NCBI GenBank assembly: GCA_036496805.1
Contig: DASXKN010000015.1
Span: 75,069 to 139,068 of the forward strand
From: SZAS-103 sp036496805
GTDB lineage: Bacteria; Pseudomonadota; Gammaproteobacteria; Xanthomonadales; Xanthomonadaceae
Length of the DNA stretch: 64,000 nucleotides
Direction of reading: 5' to 3'
Every line of letters begins with the position of its first letter. The stretch's first letter is position 1. The notes below the pieces were generated by a model that was given only the letters and a program-made list of their open reading frames with translations, had not been told where the DNA came from and ran no database searches. Below are positions 16,084 to 23,923 of the stretch, piece by piece. The position numbers were made by a program, and so were the translations under genes.

Positions 16084-16518
16084 TCACTTCTTCTTTCTGG
16101 CGGCCTGCCCTGCGCGCGCTGCTGCGTTGGCCGCCATCGCAGCGCGGATCAGCTGCTTGAACGCGGCTTCGTCGATCTTCGCTCCTTCGTGCAGATCGAT
16201 CGCACGCCGCACGTTGCCTTCCAGGCTGGCATTGAACAGCTTCTTCGGATCCTTGATGGAAGCCCCGCGTGCGAAGGTGAGTTTCACTGCCTGCTTGTAG
16301 GCTTCCCCCGTGCAGACGATGCCGTCATGCGACCAGACGGGGGTTCCCGGGCTCGTTGCCTTCGCCCATTTCCACTCTTCCTCGATCGCGGGGTCGGCAT
16401 CGTGGATGAGCTGGCGGACATGGGCGAGGGTCTGGCCCCTCCAGTCGCCCAGTTCCTGGATCCTCCGGGTGATGTTCGCGGAGGCGGCCGCGCCATCCGG
16501 ATGAGGTGTCGGCTTCAT
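16084..16518 (-). CDS. DUF1801 domain protein
   Basis: This 144-residue protein carries the DUF1801 core: VRQLIHDADPAIEEEWKW, then PVWSHDGIVCTGEAYKQAVKLTFARGASI and LFNASLEGNVRRAIDLHEG. DUF1801 proteins have a small fold related to iron-chaperone frataxin-like and YdhG proteins; no activity is established. A basic Lys-rich tail (ARKKK) ends the protein. The ATG at 16518 is the only start that keeps the domain. It is separated by 115 bp from the XRE-type gene on the same strand. Confidence 0.82.
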   Translation of the reverse strand: MKPTPHPDGAAASANITRRIQELGDWRGQTLAHVRQLIHDADPAIEEEWKWAKATSPGTPVWSHDGIVCTGEAYKQAVKLTFARGASIKDPKKLFNASLEGNVRRAIDLHEGAKIDEAAFKQLIRAAMAANAAARAGQAARKKK

Positions 16519-16570
16519 GTGCCCTCCGATCCTGCGTTTGCCTGGCCGCTCCCGCAGCAGCTACGTCAGA

Positions 16571-16613
16571 AGCGCTCCCGGGAAATTCACCGGATTGGAC
16601 CGACGGGAGCGCT
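16571..16613 (-). terminator. 10-bp inverted repeat after the XRE gene
   Basis: AGCGCTCCCG and CGGGAGCGCT form a perfect 10-bp stem around a 23-base loop, 21 bp after the stop of the minus-strand regulator at 16634. No T-run is present, so its action as a terminator is uncertain. Confidence 0.4.
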
Positions 16614-16633
16614 CTTGAGACCGCCCGCCCAAC

Positions 16634-17068
16634 CTATTCGGAGAGCTCCTCGAGACGCGTGCGCACCTCGCGCTTCCCGGTCGACCTGAGCGCCGCCAGC
16701 GCGGCGACCTGCGGCTTGCCGGGAACGGTTTTCTTCTGCTCCCAGTTGTAGATCGTCTGCGCGCTGACCGACAGCAGCCGCGCCAGTTCCGGCGCCGACA
16801 GGCCGAGCCGGGCGCGCAGCGACACCAGGCCCTTCGCCACGAAACGCAGCGGCTTGCCCGACGCGGCAATCTCGCTGGCCGCCTTGGGCTTCGTCCGTTT
16901 CGCAACGACGCTCAGGCTCCGCTGCAGCTCCTGGACCTGGCGCTTGAGCGTGGCGATGGCGTGCCGCTGGACGGTCGACGCCTTGCGCAGCGCCAGCACC
17001 TCCTTGCGGATTTCCTTCCGGCTGATGCGCGAGATCTCGTCTTTCAGAAGCGATGCGAAGTTGGCCAT
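16634..17068 (-). CDS. coiled-coil protein with C-terminal XRE helix-turn-helix
   Basis: This 144-residue protein has an unusual order: an N-terminal helical, highly charged region (SLLKDEISRISRKEIRKEVL, then HAIATLKRQVQELQRSLSVV) that should form a coiled coil, a basic linker, and a C-terminal XRE-type HTH (SLRARLGLSAPELARLLSVS followed by AQTIYNWEQKKTVPG). The DNA-binding domain at the C-terminus and the Arg/Lys content suggest a dimeric or nucleoid-associated regulator. The ATG at 17068 removes an unlikely 51-residue upstream extension. About 127 bp upstream lies a sequence matching the operator in front of blaI (17195-17208), so this gene may be under BlaI control. Confidence 0.75.
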   Translation of the reverse strand: MANFASLLKDEISRISRKEIRKEVLALRKASTVQRHAIATLKRQVQELQRSLSVVAKRTKPKAASEIAASGKPLRFVAKGLVSLRARLGLSAPELARLLSVSAQTIYNWEQKKTVPGKPQVAALAALRSTGKREVRTRLEELSE

Positions 17069-17194
17069 GCGGCGTCCCGAGTCGGTGAGAGGAAGCACCC
17101 CGAACGGCATTTTCCGGATGCTCCCCGTGCATCCTACTCTTGGCCCTGCCGGTCCACCTCGCTGCTGGCCAGCCGGCAGCAAGGCAGATCTTTC

Positions 17195-17208
17195 TACTAA
17201 TTGATTAG
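17195..17208 (-). promoter_or_regulatory. second BlaI-type operator-like site
   Basis: TACTAATTGATTAG contains the palindrome CTAAT-TG-ATTAG. The 12 bases TACTAATTGATT also occur, reading from the minus strand, in the promoter of the blaI-like gene at about 19327-19338. The site lies between the end of the M56 gene and the start of the XRE-type gene and is AT-rich against a GC-rich background. Confidence 0.5.
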
Positions 17209-17227
17209 GACTTGTCGGCAAAAAAAC

Positions 17228-18901
17228 TCAACGCGCCGCTCCGCCGGAAGGAGCGTCCGCATCGATGCGCCAGGCGCCGCCTTGCACGGAACGCGTCGCC
17301 CGCACGATCCGGTGTCCGCGAGGACCCGATACCGCCAGCGTGAGGTCGGCGCGCGCATCCTCGATCCTGCTCGGTCCGGCGATGCCCGAAACCGCGACCT
17401 GACCGCCGAGCGCAGCGCGTAGTTGCGGATCGCCCTGCACGGCGGCCGCGGCGGCGTGATAGGCCTCGGAGTCGTAGGTCGAAGGCGGCGGCGGCGGTGC
17501 GGGCGGAGCCGGCGGCACGGGGAGGTTGCCCAGGCGCGGCGGCAGCGGCGGCACGGGTGGGACCGGCGATGCGGGAAGGCTGGCGAGGTGCGGCGGCGGC
17601 GGCAGGGGCGCGGCCGGCGGTGCGGGAACATTGCTGAAGCGCGGCGGCGGTGGCGGGGGCGGGGCCAGCGGTGCGGGAACATCGCTCAGGCGCCGCGGCG
17701 GTGGCAGTGCGGGCGCAGCCGGTGGTGCGGGGACATCGCTCAGGCGCGGTGGCGATGGCGGCAATGGCGGTGTCGGAATGTGGGTCGCGGCCACGATCCA
17801 GCGACGCGCAGCCGCGTCGATCGCGACCTCACGACCATCGACGAGGAAACGTTCGATGCGTTCGCCTTTCGGTTCGATGCGGCTTTCGTAGCGAACCGCA
17901 TGGCCATCGAGATCGCCGTGCAGCACGACCGCTTGCGATGGCGATGGAAGCCATCCGGTCGCGGGCGTCGTGGCGGTTCCGGGCGTCGCTGCGAACACGA
18001 CGGCGGCCATGCCGAGCGTGCCGAACACGGCGAGCGAGAGACCCCGCATCGGTCTCGGCGGCATGGGGGACAGGAGTCGGGTGACACGTTGCATGAGCGA
18101 ACCTCCGTTGGCGGCAAGGGCATGGATCGGACCCGGGCCGCGCATGCCCTCGAGCGCGCCTAGGGCTTCGGCAAGAGCGATCGGATCGCCACAGGCGCGG
18201 ACCGCGAGGTCGTCGCAGGCGTTCTCGCGTTCCTGGCGGATGCGACGCGACAGCCACCACACGCCGGGGTGATGGAACAGCAGCATCTCGATCGCGCACT
18301 GCAGGCCATTCCAGACCCAGTCGAGGCGACGGATGTGGGCGAGTTCGTGGGCGACGATCGCCTCGACCTGATCGGCCGGCAGCCGCGCCAGCAGCCCCGC
18401 CGGCAGCCAGATCACCGGCCGCAGCACGCGTGCCGCGCACGGCATCACATCGCCGACGAGCCGGACCGAGACCTGTCGACCGATCCGCAGGCGATGGCGC
18501 AGGACTTCGATGCGCGCCATCCATTCCGGCTGCAATTCCACCCAGGCCTTCGCTTCGAGCTGACGCATCCGCCACCAGCCGCCCGCAAGCTGAGCAAGCC
18601 GCCACGTCACTCCGGCCAGCCACAGCCACGCGTACCACGCCGGTGGCGCGATCGCGCCCTGCGGAGCTTGCGGCATCGCCACGACTACAGCATCGGAGCG
18701 GATCAGCGCCTGCACGAAGGTGGCGAACGGCCCCAGCCCCATCGCGAGCAGGAAACCCATGCCGACGAGATGGCGCAACGCCGCGCTGCGCCGTTCCAGC
18801 AACGCCAGCGCGAGCCATGCCGCAGCGGCCAGGGCCGCGACCTGCCACACCGAAGCGAACAGTGCGGCGGCAAGCGCGATGGGGACGCTGGCGAAGGTCA
18901 C
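17228..18901 (-). CDS. M56/BlaR1-type membrane metallopeptidase with Pro-rich repeats and Coa1-like tail
   Basis: This 557-residue protein has an N-terminal membrane domain with four hydrophobic segments and the M56 zinc motif HELAH at 185-189 plus the downstream ENACDDLAV. This is the BlaR1/MecR1 sensor-protease family, which cleaves or inactivates its BlaI partner. No penicillin-binding domain follows. Instead there are five ~17-residue units of the type PPRLSDVPAPPAAP (about 380-470) and a C-terminal domain reading SEAYHAAAAAVQGDPQLRAA, ALGGQVAVSG and LTLAVSGPRGHRIVRAT that resembles the Coa1 (cytochrome oxidase assembly) fold. It starts at a GTG at 18901, four bases after the blaI stop, so the pair is one operon. 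Confidence 0.85.
   Translation of the reverse strand: MTFASVPIALAAALFASVWQVAALAAAAWLALALLERRSAALRHLVGMGFLLAMGLGPFATFVQALIRSDAVVVAMPQAPQGAIAPPAWYAWLWLAGVTWRLAQLAGGWWRMRQLEAKAWVELQPEWMARIEVLRHRLRIGRQVSVRLVGDVMPCAARVLRPVIWLPAGLLARLPADQVEAIVAHELAHIRRLDWVWNGLQCAIEMLLFHHPGVWWLSRRIRQERENACDDLAVRACGDPIALAEALGALEGMRGPGPIHALAANGGSLMQRVTRLLSPMPPRPMRGLSLAVFGTLGMAAVVFAATPGTATTPATGWLPSPSQAVVLHGDLDGHAVRYESRIEPKGERIERFLVDGREVAIDAAARRWIVAATHIPTPPLPPSPPRLSDVPAPPAAPALPPPRRLSDVPAPLAPPPPPPPRFSNVPAPPAAPLPPPPHLASLPASPVPPVPPLPPRLGNLPVPPAPPAPPPPPSTYDSEAYHAAAAAVQGDPQLRAALGGQVAVSGIAGPSRIEDARADLTLAVSGPRGHRIVRATRSVQGGAWRIDADAPSGGAAR
17482..17773 (-). repeat. proline-rich in-frame tandem repeats inside the M56 gene
   Basis: About five degenerate units of roughly 50 bp encode PPRLSDVPAPPAAP-like peptides (variants LSDVPAPLAP, FSNVPAPPAAP, LASLPASPVPP, LGNLPVPPAPP). 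They form a flexible spacer between the membrane peptidase and the C-terminal domain. Confidence 0.75.
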
Positions 18902-18905
18902 CGGA

Positions 18906-19301
18906 TCATTCCTTGCGCCGGCGCTTCTTCGCGTCGGCGATCATCTTCGCGATGGCGTCGAGGTCGTCGGCGCTGGCAGCGTGGGTATCGATCGCGCTCT
19001 GCACGAGCTGCACGGCCGAGCCCGAAAATGCCCTGCGCAGCAGATCCCTGAGCAATACCGACTGCACCACCGGCTCGGGATGGACCGCGGCGTACAGATG
19101 GGTCCGCTCGGACTCGTCGCGGCGCAGCAGGCCCTTGTCCGCCATGATCGTCATCATCTTGAGAACGGTCGTATAGGCGGTGTCCTTGCGGCGCGAGAGC
19201 GCGGTGTGGACGTCGCGCACCGAACACGGCCCGTGGTGCGCCCAGAGCACGCGGAGGATCGCCAGTTCGCCTTCCGAAGGATGCGGGTCGTTCCTGTTCA
19301 T
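18906..19301 (-). CDS. BlaI/MecI/CopY family repressor
   Basis: This 131-residue winged-helix repressor has LRVLWAHHGPCSVRDVHTAL, then SRRKDTAYTTVLKMMTIMADKGLL and LYAAV, the classical BlaI pattern. The C-terminal half (LLRDLLRRAFSGSAVQLVQS) is the dimerisation arm where BlaR1-type proteases cut. The start at the ATG at 19301 matches the family length; an upstream in-frame start would add ten residues overlapping the operator. It is followed after four bases by the M56 gene. Control is likely autogenous, by binding TTAGTAC-containing sites upstream, with release when the M56 partner is activated by a cell-wall or other envelope signal. Confidence 0.92.
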   Translation of the reverse strand: MNRNDPHPSEGELAILRVLWAHHGPCSVRDVHTALSRRKDTAYTTVLKMMTIMADKGLLRRDESERTHLYAAVHPEPVVQSVLLRDLLRRAFSGSAVQLVQSAIDTHAASADDLDAIAKMIADAKKRRRKE

Positions 19302-19315
19302 GCTGTCTACGCATT

Positions 19316-19342
19316 GGTTAGTACGAATCAATTAGTACTACC
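19316..19342 (-). promoter_or_regulatory. operator/promoter region of the BlaI-M56 operon
   Basis: TTAGTAC occurs twice (19318-19324 and 19332-19338) and the second is part of the palindrome TAGTACTA (19333-19340). The AT-rich block lies 17-40 bp before the blaI start, where a BlaI operator is expected. Twelve of its bases recur at 17195-17206. Confidence 0.6.
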
Positions 19343-19425
19343 GGGACCGGCGGTTGTCAACTTCTCCGGAAAGAGGACGACGTCCGCTACATACGCTAAG
19401 GTATGGCCTCGCAGGAGAAGCCTCG

Positions 19426-20118
19426 ATGCCCCGCCGCAGCTCACGTTTGACCGCCCCCATTTGCGCCAGCGCCCTGGGCGCCATCGCCGGCGCCCTGCTC
19501 GGCGGGCCGTGGATCTGGCTGCACTACCTGTGCAAGCCGCTGGCCACCGTGCTGCTGCTCGCGATGGCGGCGCGCGCCGCGCAACCGGTTGCGATGCGCT
19601 ATCGCACGCTGGTCTGCGCCGGACTCGTGCTGTCGCTGGCCGGGGACGTGTTCCTGATGCTGCCCATCGACCTGTTCGTGGCAGGCCTGCTGTCGTTCCT
19701 GCTCGCCCACCTGTGCTACATCGCCGCGTTCGCGGGCGGTTCGTCGTGGTCGGCGCGGGCGTTGGCGCTGCTGGCCTATGCGGCGATCGCGGCGGCCAAC
19801 CTGACCGCGCTGCTGCCGCACGTCCCGGCGGACCTGAAACCGGCGGTGCTGGGCTACGTGGCCGTGCTCGTGCTGATGGCAGCCATGGCCGGCGCGCGCG
19901 CGTGGTCGCTGCGCGGCGACGCGCTGGCAAAACCGGCCCGGGTGGCAGCCGTTGGCGGCGCGTTGTTCGTGGTCAGCGATTCGCTGCTGGCCTGGGACAA
20001 GTTCGGCGGCGGCATTCCGGAGGCCGCACTCTTCGTGCTGGCCAGCTACTACGCCGCGCAGTGGTGCATCGCCCGCTCGGTGGATCGCGCGAAGTCCGAA
20101 GAGGTGCGCCGTGGCTGA
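19426..20118 (+). CDS. YhhN/TMEM86 family lysoplasmalogenase
   Basis: This 230-residue integral membrane protein has about eight hydrophobic helices. Family marks are LHYLCKPLATVLLLAM near the N-terminus, CAGLVLSLAGDVFLMLP with the conserved acidic residue, FLLAHLCYIAAF, and VVSDSLLAWDKF. YhhN/TMEM86 proteins hydrolyse the vinyl-ether bond of lysoplasmalogens. The ATG at 19426 has AGGAGA in front. The last codons overlap the GTG start of an alkylglycerol-monooxygenase-like gene, so both are made together; both enzymes attack ether bonds in lipids. Lysoplasmalogenase activity is family knowledge, not shown here. Confidence 0.88.
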   Translation: MPRRSSRLTAPICASALGAIAGALLGGPWIWLHYLCKPLATVLLLAMAARAAQPVAMRYRTLVCAGLVLSLAGDVFLMLPIDLFVAGLLSFLLAHLCYIAAFAGGSSWSARALALLAYAAIAAANLTALLPHVPADLKPAVLGYVAVLVLMAAMAGARAWSLRGDALAKPARVAAVGGALFVVSDSLLAWDKFGGGIPEAALFVLASYYAAQWCIARSVDRAKSEEVRRG

Positions 20119-21391
20119 GCGGATCATGCTGTTCGCGATCCCGGGATTCTTCATCCTGATGGCGATCGAACTCCTCGCCGCGCGGCTGATGCGTCGCCAG
20201 GTCTATCGACTCAACGATGCGATCAACAGCATCGGCCTCGGGGTGATGTCGCAGGTTGCAGGCGTGTTCACCAAGCTGCTCGCGATCGGCATCTACGCCT
20301 GGGTCGTGCAGCGCGTGGCGCTGTTCGCGCTGCCGGCGAACAAGGCCTGGGTGTGGATCTCGGCGCTGGTGCTGTACGACTTCTGCTACTACTGGCTCCA
20401 TCGCATGGGCCACGAGGTCAACCTGCTGTGGGCCGCGCACGTGGTCCACCACCAGAGCGAGCGTTACAACCTCAGCACCGCCCTGCGCCAGACCAGCAGC
20501 GGCGCGCTGCTCGGATGGGTCTTCTACCTGCCGATGGCGCTGCTCGGCTACCCGGTGGAAGTGTTCGCGGTGGTCGCGGTGATCGACCTGCTCTACCAGT
20601 ACTGGATCCACACCGAACTGGTCGGCAAGCTCGGCTGGTTCGACCGCGTGTTCGCCTCGCCTTCCAACCATCGCGCCCACCACGCGGTCAACGACCGCTA
20701 CCTCGACCGCAACTACGGCGGCATCTTCATCCTCTGGGACCGGATGTTCGGCAGCTTCGTCGACGAGGACGCGGTCGACAAACCCGTCTACGGTACGCGC
20801 GCGCCACTGCGTAGCTGGAATCCTCTGTGGGCCAATGCCGAGGTGTACTGGGCGACGGCGAAAGACGCGTGGCATGCGCGGCGTTGGCGCGACAAGCTGC
20901 TGGTATGGGTCATGCACCCCGGATGGCGTCCGGCGGATGTGGCGGAACGATTCCCGAAACCGGCCTTCAACCAGCAGCGCGCGGAGTTCGATCCGCCCAT
21001 CGCCCGCCCGCTGGCGCTCCATGGGCTTGCGCAGTTCGTCCTCCTGCTCGGCATGGGCGTTTACTTCCTGCAGAGCGCGGCGCGGATGCCGATGCTCGCC
21101 TTGATCGTGTATGCGCTCAGCCTGGTCGCCAGCCTCGGTGTCCTCGGCGCGTTGATGGAAGGGCGGCGTCGTGCGCGATCGTTCGAGGCGGCCAGGCTCG
21201 TACTGTTCGGCGCCGTGCCCGCATTCACCGGGCTGTGGCTGGATGGCAGTGGAGTGCCGCCCGCGGGGCGATGGGCTTGCGCCGGACTCGCGGCAGCCAG
21301 CCTGGCGATGCTGTTGCTGGCTTCACGCGGCGAGGCGTCAGCAGGAAAGGATGAAGCCCTCGCCATGAGCAGCGAGGGCCGGCGTCCTTAG
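20111..21391 (+). CDS. sterol desaturase/fatty acid hydroxylase family, alkylglycerol monooxygenase-like
   Basis: This 426-residue membrane di-iron enzyme has the three histidine clusters HRMGH (97-101), HVVHH (110-114) and NHRAHH (186-191). The sequence around them, DFCYYWLHRMGHEVNLLWAAH, YNLSTALRQ, LLYQYWIHTEL, and NYGGIFILWDRMFGSF, follows animal alkylglycerol monooxygenase (TMEM195) far more closely than it follows sterol desaturases. That enzyme cleaves O-alkyl glycerol lipids using tetrahydropterin. A C-terminal extension adds three more membrane helices. A GTG at 20111, overlapping the stop of the YhhN gene by 8 bp, is taken as start; an ATG at 20126 is the alternative. Confidence 0.85.
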   Translation: MAERIMLFAIPGFFILMAIELLAARLMRRQVYRLNDAINSIGLGVMSQVAGVFTKLLAIGIYAWVVQRVALFALPANKAWVWISALVLYDFCYYWLHRMGHEVNLLWAAHVVHHQSERYNLSTALRQTSSGALLGWVFYLPMALLGYPVEVFAVVAVIDLLYQYWIHTELVGKLGWFDRVFASPSNHRAHHAVNDRYLDRNYGGIFILWDRMFGSFVDEDAVDKPVYGTRAPLRSWNPLWANAEVYWATAKDAWHARRWRDKLLVWVMHPGWRPADVAERFPKPAFNQQRAEFDPPIARPLALHGLAQFVLLLGMGVYFLQSAARMPMLALIVYALSLVASLGVLGALMEGRRRARSFEAARLVLFGAVPAFTGLWLDGSGVPPAGRWACAGLAAASLAMLLLASRGEASAGKDEALAMSSEGRRP

Positions 21392-21442
21392 CAGCGTCCT
21401 GCGAACATTCGCCAGGCGCAGCGCGGATCCCGCGACAGTCGC

Positions 21443-22177
21443 TCAGCCCTTGTCGCCGGCAATGACCTGCCCGGCCCCGCCCAGCCAGCGATACACCACG
21501 CCGCCGGCGATGCCGCCGACGATCGGCGCCACCCAGAACACCCACAGCTGTTGCAGCGCCCAGCCGCCCTGGAAGATCGCGGTGGCCGTCGAGCGCGCGG
21601 GATTCACCGAGGTGTTGGTGACCGTGATGCTGATCATGATGATCAGGCTGAGTCCCAGGCCGATCGCGATCGGCGCGAAGCCGGCCGGTGCGCGGCTGTG
21701 GGTCGCGCCGAGGATGATCAGCAGGAACATGCAGGTCATCACCGCCTCGCACACCAGCGCGGCCTGCAGGCCGTAGCCGCCCGGCGAATGCTCGCCGTAT
21801 CCGGTCGACGCGAAGCCCGATGCGGCCGCGTCGAATCCTGGATGGCCGCTCGCGATGAGATAGAGGACGCCAGCACCCAGGATGCCCCCGGCGACTTGCG
21901 CGACGACATACATCGGCACCTCGCGCGCGGGGAACCGCCCACCCGCCCACAGGCCAAGGCTCACCGCGGGATTGAGATGGCAGCCGGAGATGTGGCCGAT
22001 GGCATAGGCCATCGTCATCACGGTCAGGCCGAACGCGAGCGCCACGCCGACGAAACCGATGCCGAGCGGATTGGCATCGCCGCCGAATTGCGCCGAGAGG
22101 ACCGCGGCTCCGCAGCCACCCAGCACCAGCCAGAACGTCCCCACAAGCTCCGCCGCAAATCGCCTGCCCATGTCCAT
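21443..22177 (-). CDS. aqpZ: aquaporin Z
   Basis: This 244-residue MIP-family channel has both pore motifs, HLNPAVS (N69-P70-A71) and SVNPARS, six hydrophobic helices and the AqpZ N-terminus RRFAAELVGTFWLVLGGCG. The residues around the second half (TNTSVNPARSTATAIFQGGW) follow the water-selective AqpZ type rather than glycerol facilitators. GGGGAG precedes the ATG at 22177. It moves water across the inner membrane and is often linked to osmotic adaptation. It stands alone, facing the ether-lipid pair tail to tail. Confidence 0.93.
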   Translation of the reverse strand: MDMGRRFAAELVGTFWLVLGGCGAAVLSAQFGGDANPLGIGFVGVALAFGLTVMTMAYAIGHISGCHLNPAVSLGLWAGGRFPAREVPMYVVAQVAGGILGAGVLYLIASGHPGFDAAASGFASTGYGEHSPGGYGLQAALVCEAVMTCMFLLIILGATHSRAPAGFAPIAIGLGLSLIIMISITVTNTSVNPARSTATAIFQGGWALQQLWVFWVAPIVGGIAGGVVYRWLGGAGQVIAGDKG

Positions 22178-22336
22178 GATCGCTCCCCCCGAAGCCGGAA
22201 ACCGTCGAACCGCTGCGTTCGCCGTCACCCCCGCGCCGACAATGGGGCGATCATAGGCCCGATTGCATCCGATTGCGCGCCGGGCTCCGACCCGTGCCTT
22301 CGCGGCCGAAACGGTGTCGGAGCCGCTGCGGATCAC

Positions 22337-23050
22337 TCAGGCGACGGTGCTTGGATCGCGGATCAGCAGGAGGCCCGCGGCAAGGTTCCATGCCAGTTGC
22401 GCGACCAGGATGCTGAGCAAGGCGGTCATGGTCAGGCTGGTCGACGACGTCGCGATCAGTCCCAGCACCAGCGCGCTGGATACGACGCCGACCGCGCCGG
22501 TCGCGCGGCTGAAACCGCGGTCGCGAAGCAGGGTCGCCGACCACGCGAACGTGCCTGCGGCCTGCAGGACCCATCCGAGTTTCGCGAGGTCGTTGAGGAC
22601 CAGGTTGAGGTAGTGGACGAGGTTGTAGGCGAAGGCAACGCGCTCGGGCGATGTGGCGGTCTGGATGGCATCGACCGCCACGTGCGGGGTCACGAAACCG
22701 TCCAGGATCGTCGCGCCGATCATCGCGACGCAGCCGAGCAGGTAGAACACCAGGCCAGCCAGCACCTCCGGTCGATGCATGCCCAGCCGCCGCGCCAGCG
22801 CGGCAAAGCCGAATGCCATGCCGCAGACGCTGGCGATCGCGACCGCGTGGACGAGTTCCTTGAGGTTCTCCAACCCGGCGATGCCCTGCAGGATTTCCCT
22901 TGGAGTGGTGCCGCCGCCACTGCGGTCGAGCGCGACGAAGATCGTCGACACGACGGCAGCCGTCGCGATCGCGATACCGGCCGAGCGGGTGCGCCGGATC
23001 GTCGGTTTATCGAGGTCTGTTGCTGGGAAATTCGCGAGTTCGATGGACAT
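22337..23050 (-). CDS. hypothetical polytopic membrane protein
   Basis: This 237-residue protein has about six membrane helices (for example AGIAIATAAVVSTIFVAL, LVFYLLGCVAMIGATIL, ATGAVGVVSSALVLGLIA). The ATG at 23050 has AAGGAA upstream. I recognise no enzymatic motif; the overall look is of DUF4386-like small membrane proteins. It is transcribed away from the Spy-like/two-component locus, and the gap between them holds a long inverted repeat (23140-23224), so it may belong to the same envelope-stress regulon. Confidence 0.7.
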   Translation of the reverse strand: MSIELANFPATDLDKPTIRRTRSAGIAIATAAVVSTIFVALDRSGGGTTPREILQGIAGLENLKELVHAVAIASVCGMAFGFAALARRLGMHRPEVLAGLVFYLLGCVAMIGATILDGFVTPHVAVDAIQTATSPERVAFAYNLVHYLNLVLNDLAKLGWVLQAAGTFAWSATLLRDRGFSRATGAVGVVSSALVLGLIATSSTSLTMTALLSILVAQLAWNLAAGLLLIRDPSTVA

Positions 23051-23125
23051 CGTGGTGGTTCCTTCAGGCCAGGCATGTCGGTGATCTCCATGCTGGCTGC
23101 AAGCGTGGCGACGACGCCTTTCGGC

Positions 23126-23224
23126 AATCTTTGCGCGCGGTAAAGATTTGTGTCGGTCGCGGCGGCGAGGTTCCGGCATCGCTCCGGATGCACGATCGAA
23201 ACGCGGCCGCACACAAATCTTTAC
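23126..23224. promoter_or_regulatory. 14-bp inverted repeat in a divergent promoter
   Basis: GTAAAGATTTGTGT (23140-23153) and ACACAAATCTTTAC (23211-23224) are perfect reverse complements, 57 bp apart. A further AATCTTT at 23126-23132 faces the first arm and makes a shorter inverted pair with it. The block lies between the membrane-protein gene (minus) and the Spy-like gene (plus), directly upstream of a CpxR/OmpR-type regulator locus, and GTAAA is the CpxR half-site word in enterobacteria. It is a strong operator candidate. Confidence 0.6.
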
Positions 23225-23314
23225 AAACCGCCAGTACGCGCTGAACGCTGCGACGGGACGATGCGCCTGTCCGCGATTCCCCTCGCGGCATTCCCCAACC
23301 CCAAGGTGCCCGCC

Positions 23315-23851
23315 ATGAAACCAGCCAACGCGAAAGAGACGACGACCCACTCCACTCCCCCACTCTGGAAACGCAGCCCGATCCGCACCGGCGCGCTCGC
23401 CGTGATGATCGCGCTGGGCGCGGCGACGGCCTTCATCACGGTCGTGCCGGCCGCACGCGCTTTCGCCGACGGCATGGGAGACAACCCGCACGCGTCGTTC
23501 TTCGCAGCGATGCACGGCGGGCATTCGCATGCGGACATGCATGCCCATTTCGAGAAGGTCCTGGACGAGGCCGGCGTCGGCGATGCGCAAAAACAGCAGA
23601 TCCACGCGATCATGAAGGACGCGATGGACGCCGAGCATGCGGACATGGCGAGCTTCCACGCGAGCCTGAAGCAACTGAAGACCCTGCTCGCGGCCACCAC
23701 GATCGACGAAGCCGCGATCGCGACGGTGCGCGCCGAACAGGACCGGCTGATGCTCGCGACCAGCCATCGCATGGCGGACACGATGATTGCCGTCGCCAGG
23801 GTGCTCACGCCCGAACAGCGTGCGAAACTGGGCGCGGAGATCGACGGATGA
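23315..23851 (+). CDS. Spy/CpxP-like periplasmic protein
   Basis: This 178-residue protein has an N-terminal signal/anchor (LAVMIALGAATAFITVVPAARAFA), a His-rich patch (MHGGHSHADMHAHFEK) and a helical body with LLAATTIDEAAIATVRAEQD and the LTPEQRAKL motif of the LTXXQ/Spy-CpxP family. Such proteins are periplasmic chaperones or sensors that damp the Cpx system; the His-rich start also suggests metal binding. The ATG at 23315 has AAGGTG in front. The response regulator and kinase genes follow on the same strand after a repeat element, matching the cpxP-cpxRA arrangement of function. Confidence 0.8.
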   Translation: MKPANAKETTTHSTPPLWKRSPIRTGALAVMIALGAATAFITVVPAARAFADGMGDNPHASFFAAMHGGHSHADMHAHFEKVLDEAGVGDAQKQQIHAIMKDAMDAEHADMASFHASLKQLKTLLAATTIDEAAIATVRAEQDRLMLATSHRMADTMIAVARVLTPEQRAKLGAEIDG

Positions 23852-23923
23852 TGGCGTCGCACGACATGCACCCTCACGGCGGGTGAAGCCCGTCCCACCC
23901 GTCCCGAACCGGCGCAAGTTTTT

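Noticed and set aside
14117..16087. 656-codon open frame on the minus strand
   Set aside because: It is antisense to the diguanylate cyclase, is low-complexity and shows no family motif. High GC makes long antisense frames common here.
17482..17773. Possible CRISPR-like array
   Set aside because: The repeats are degenerate, have no unique spacers and encode in-frame proline-rich units of the M56 protein.
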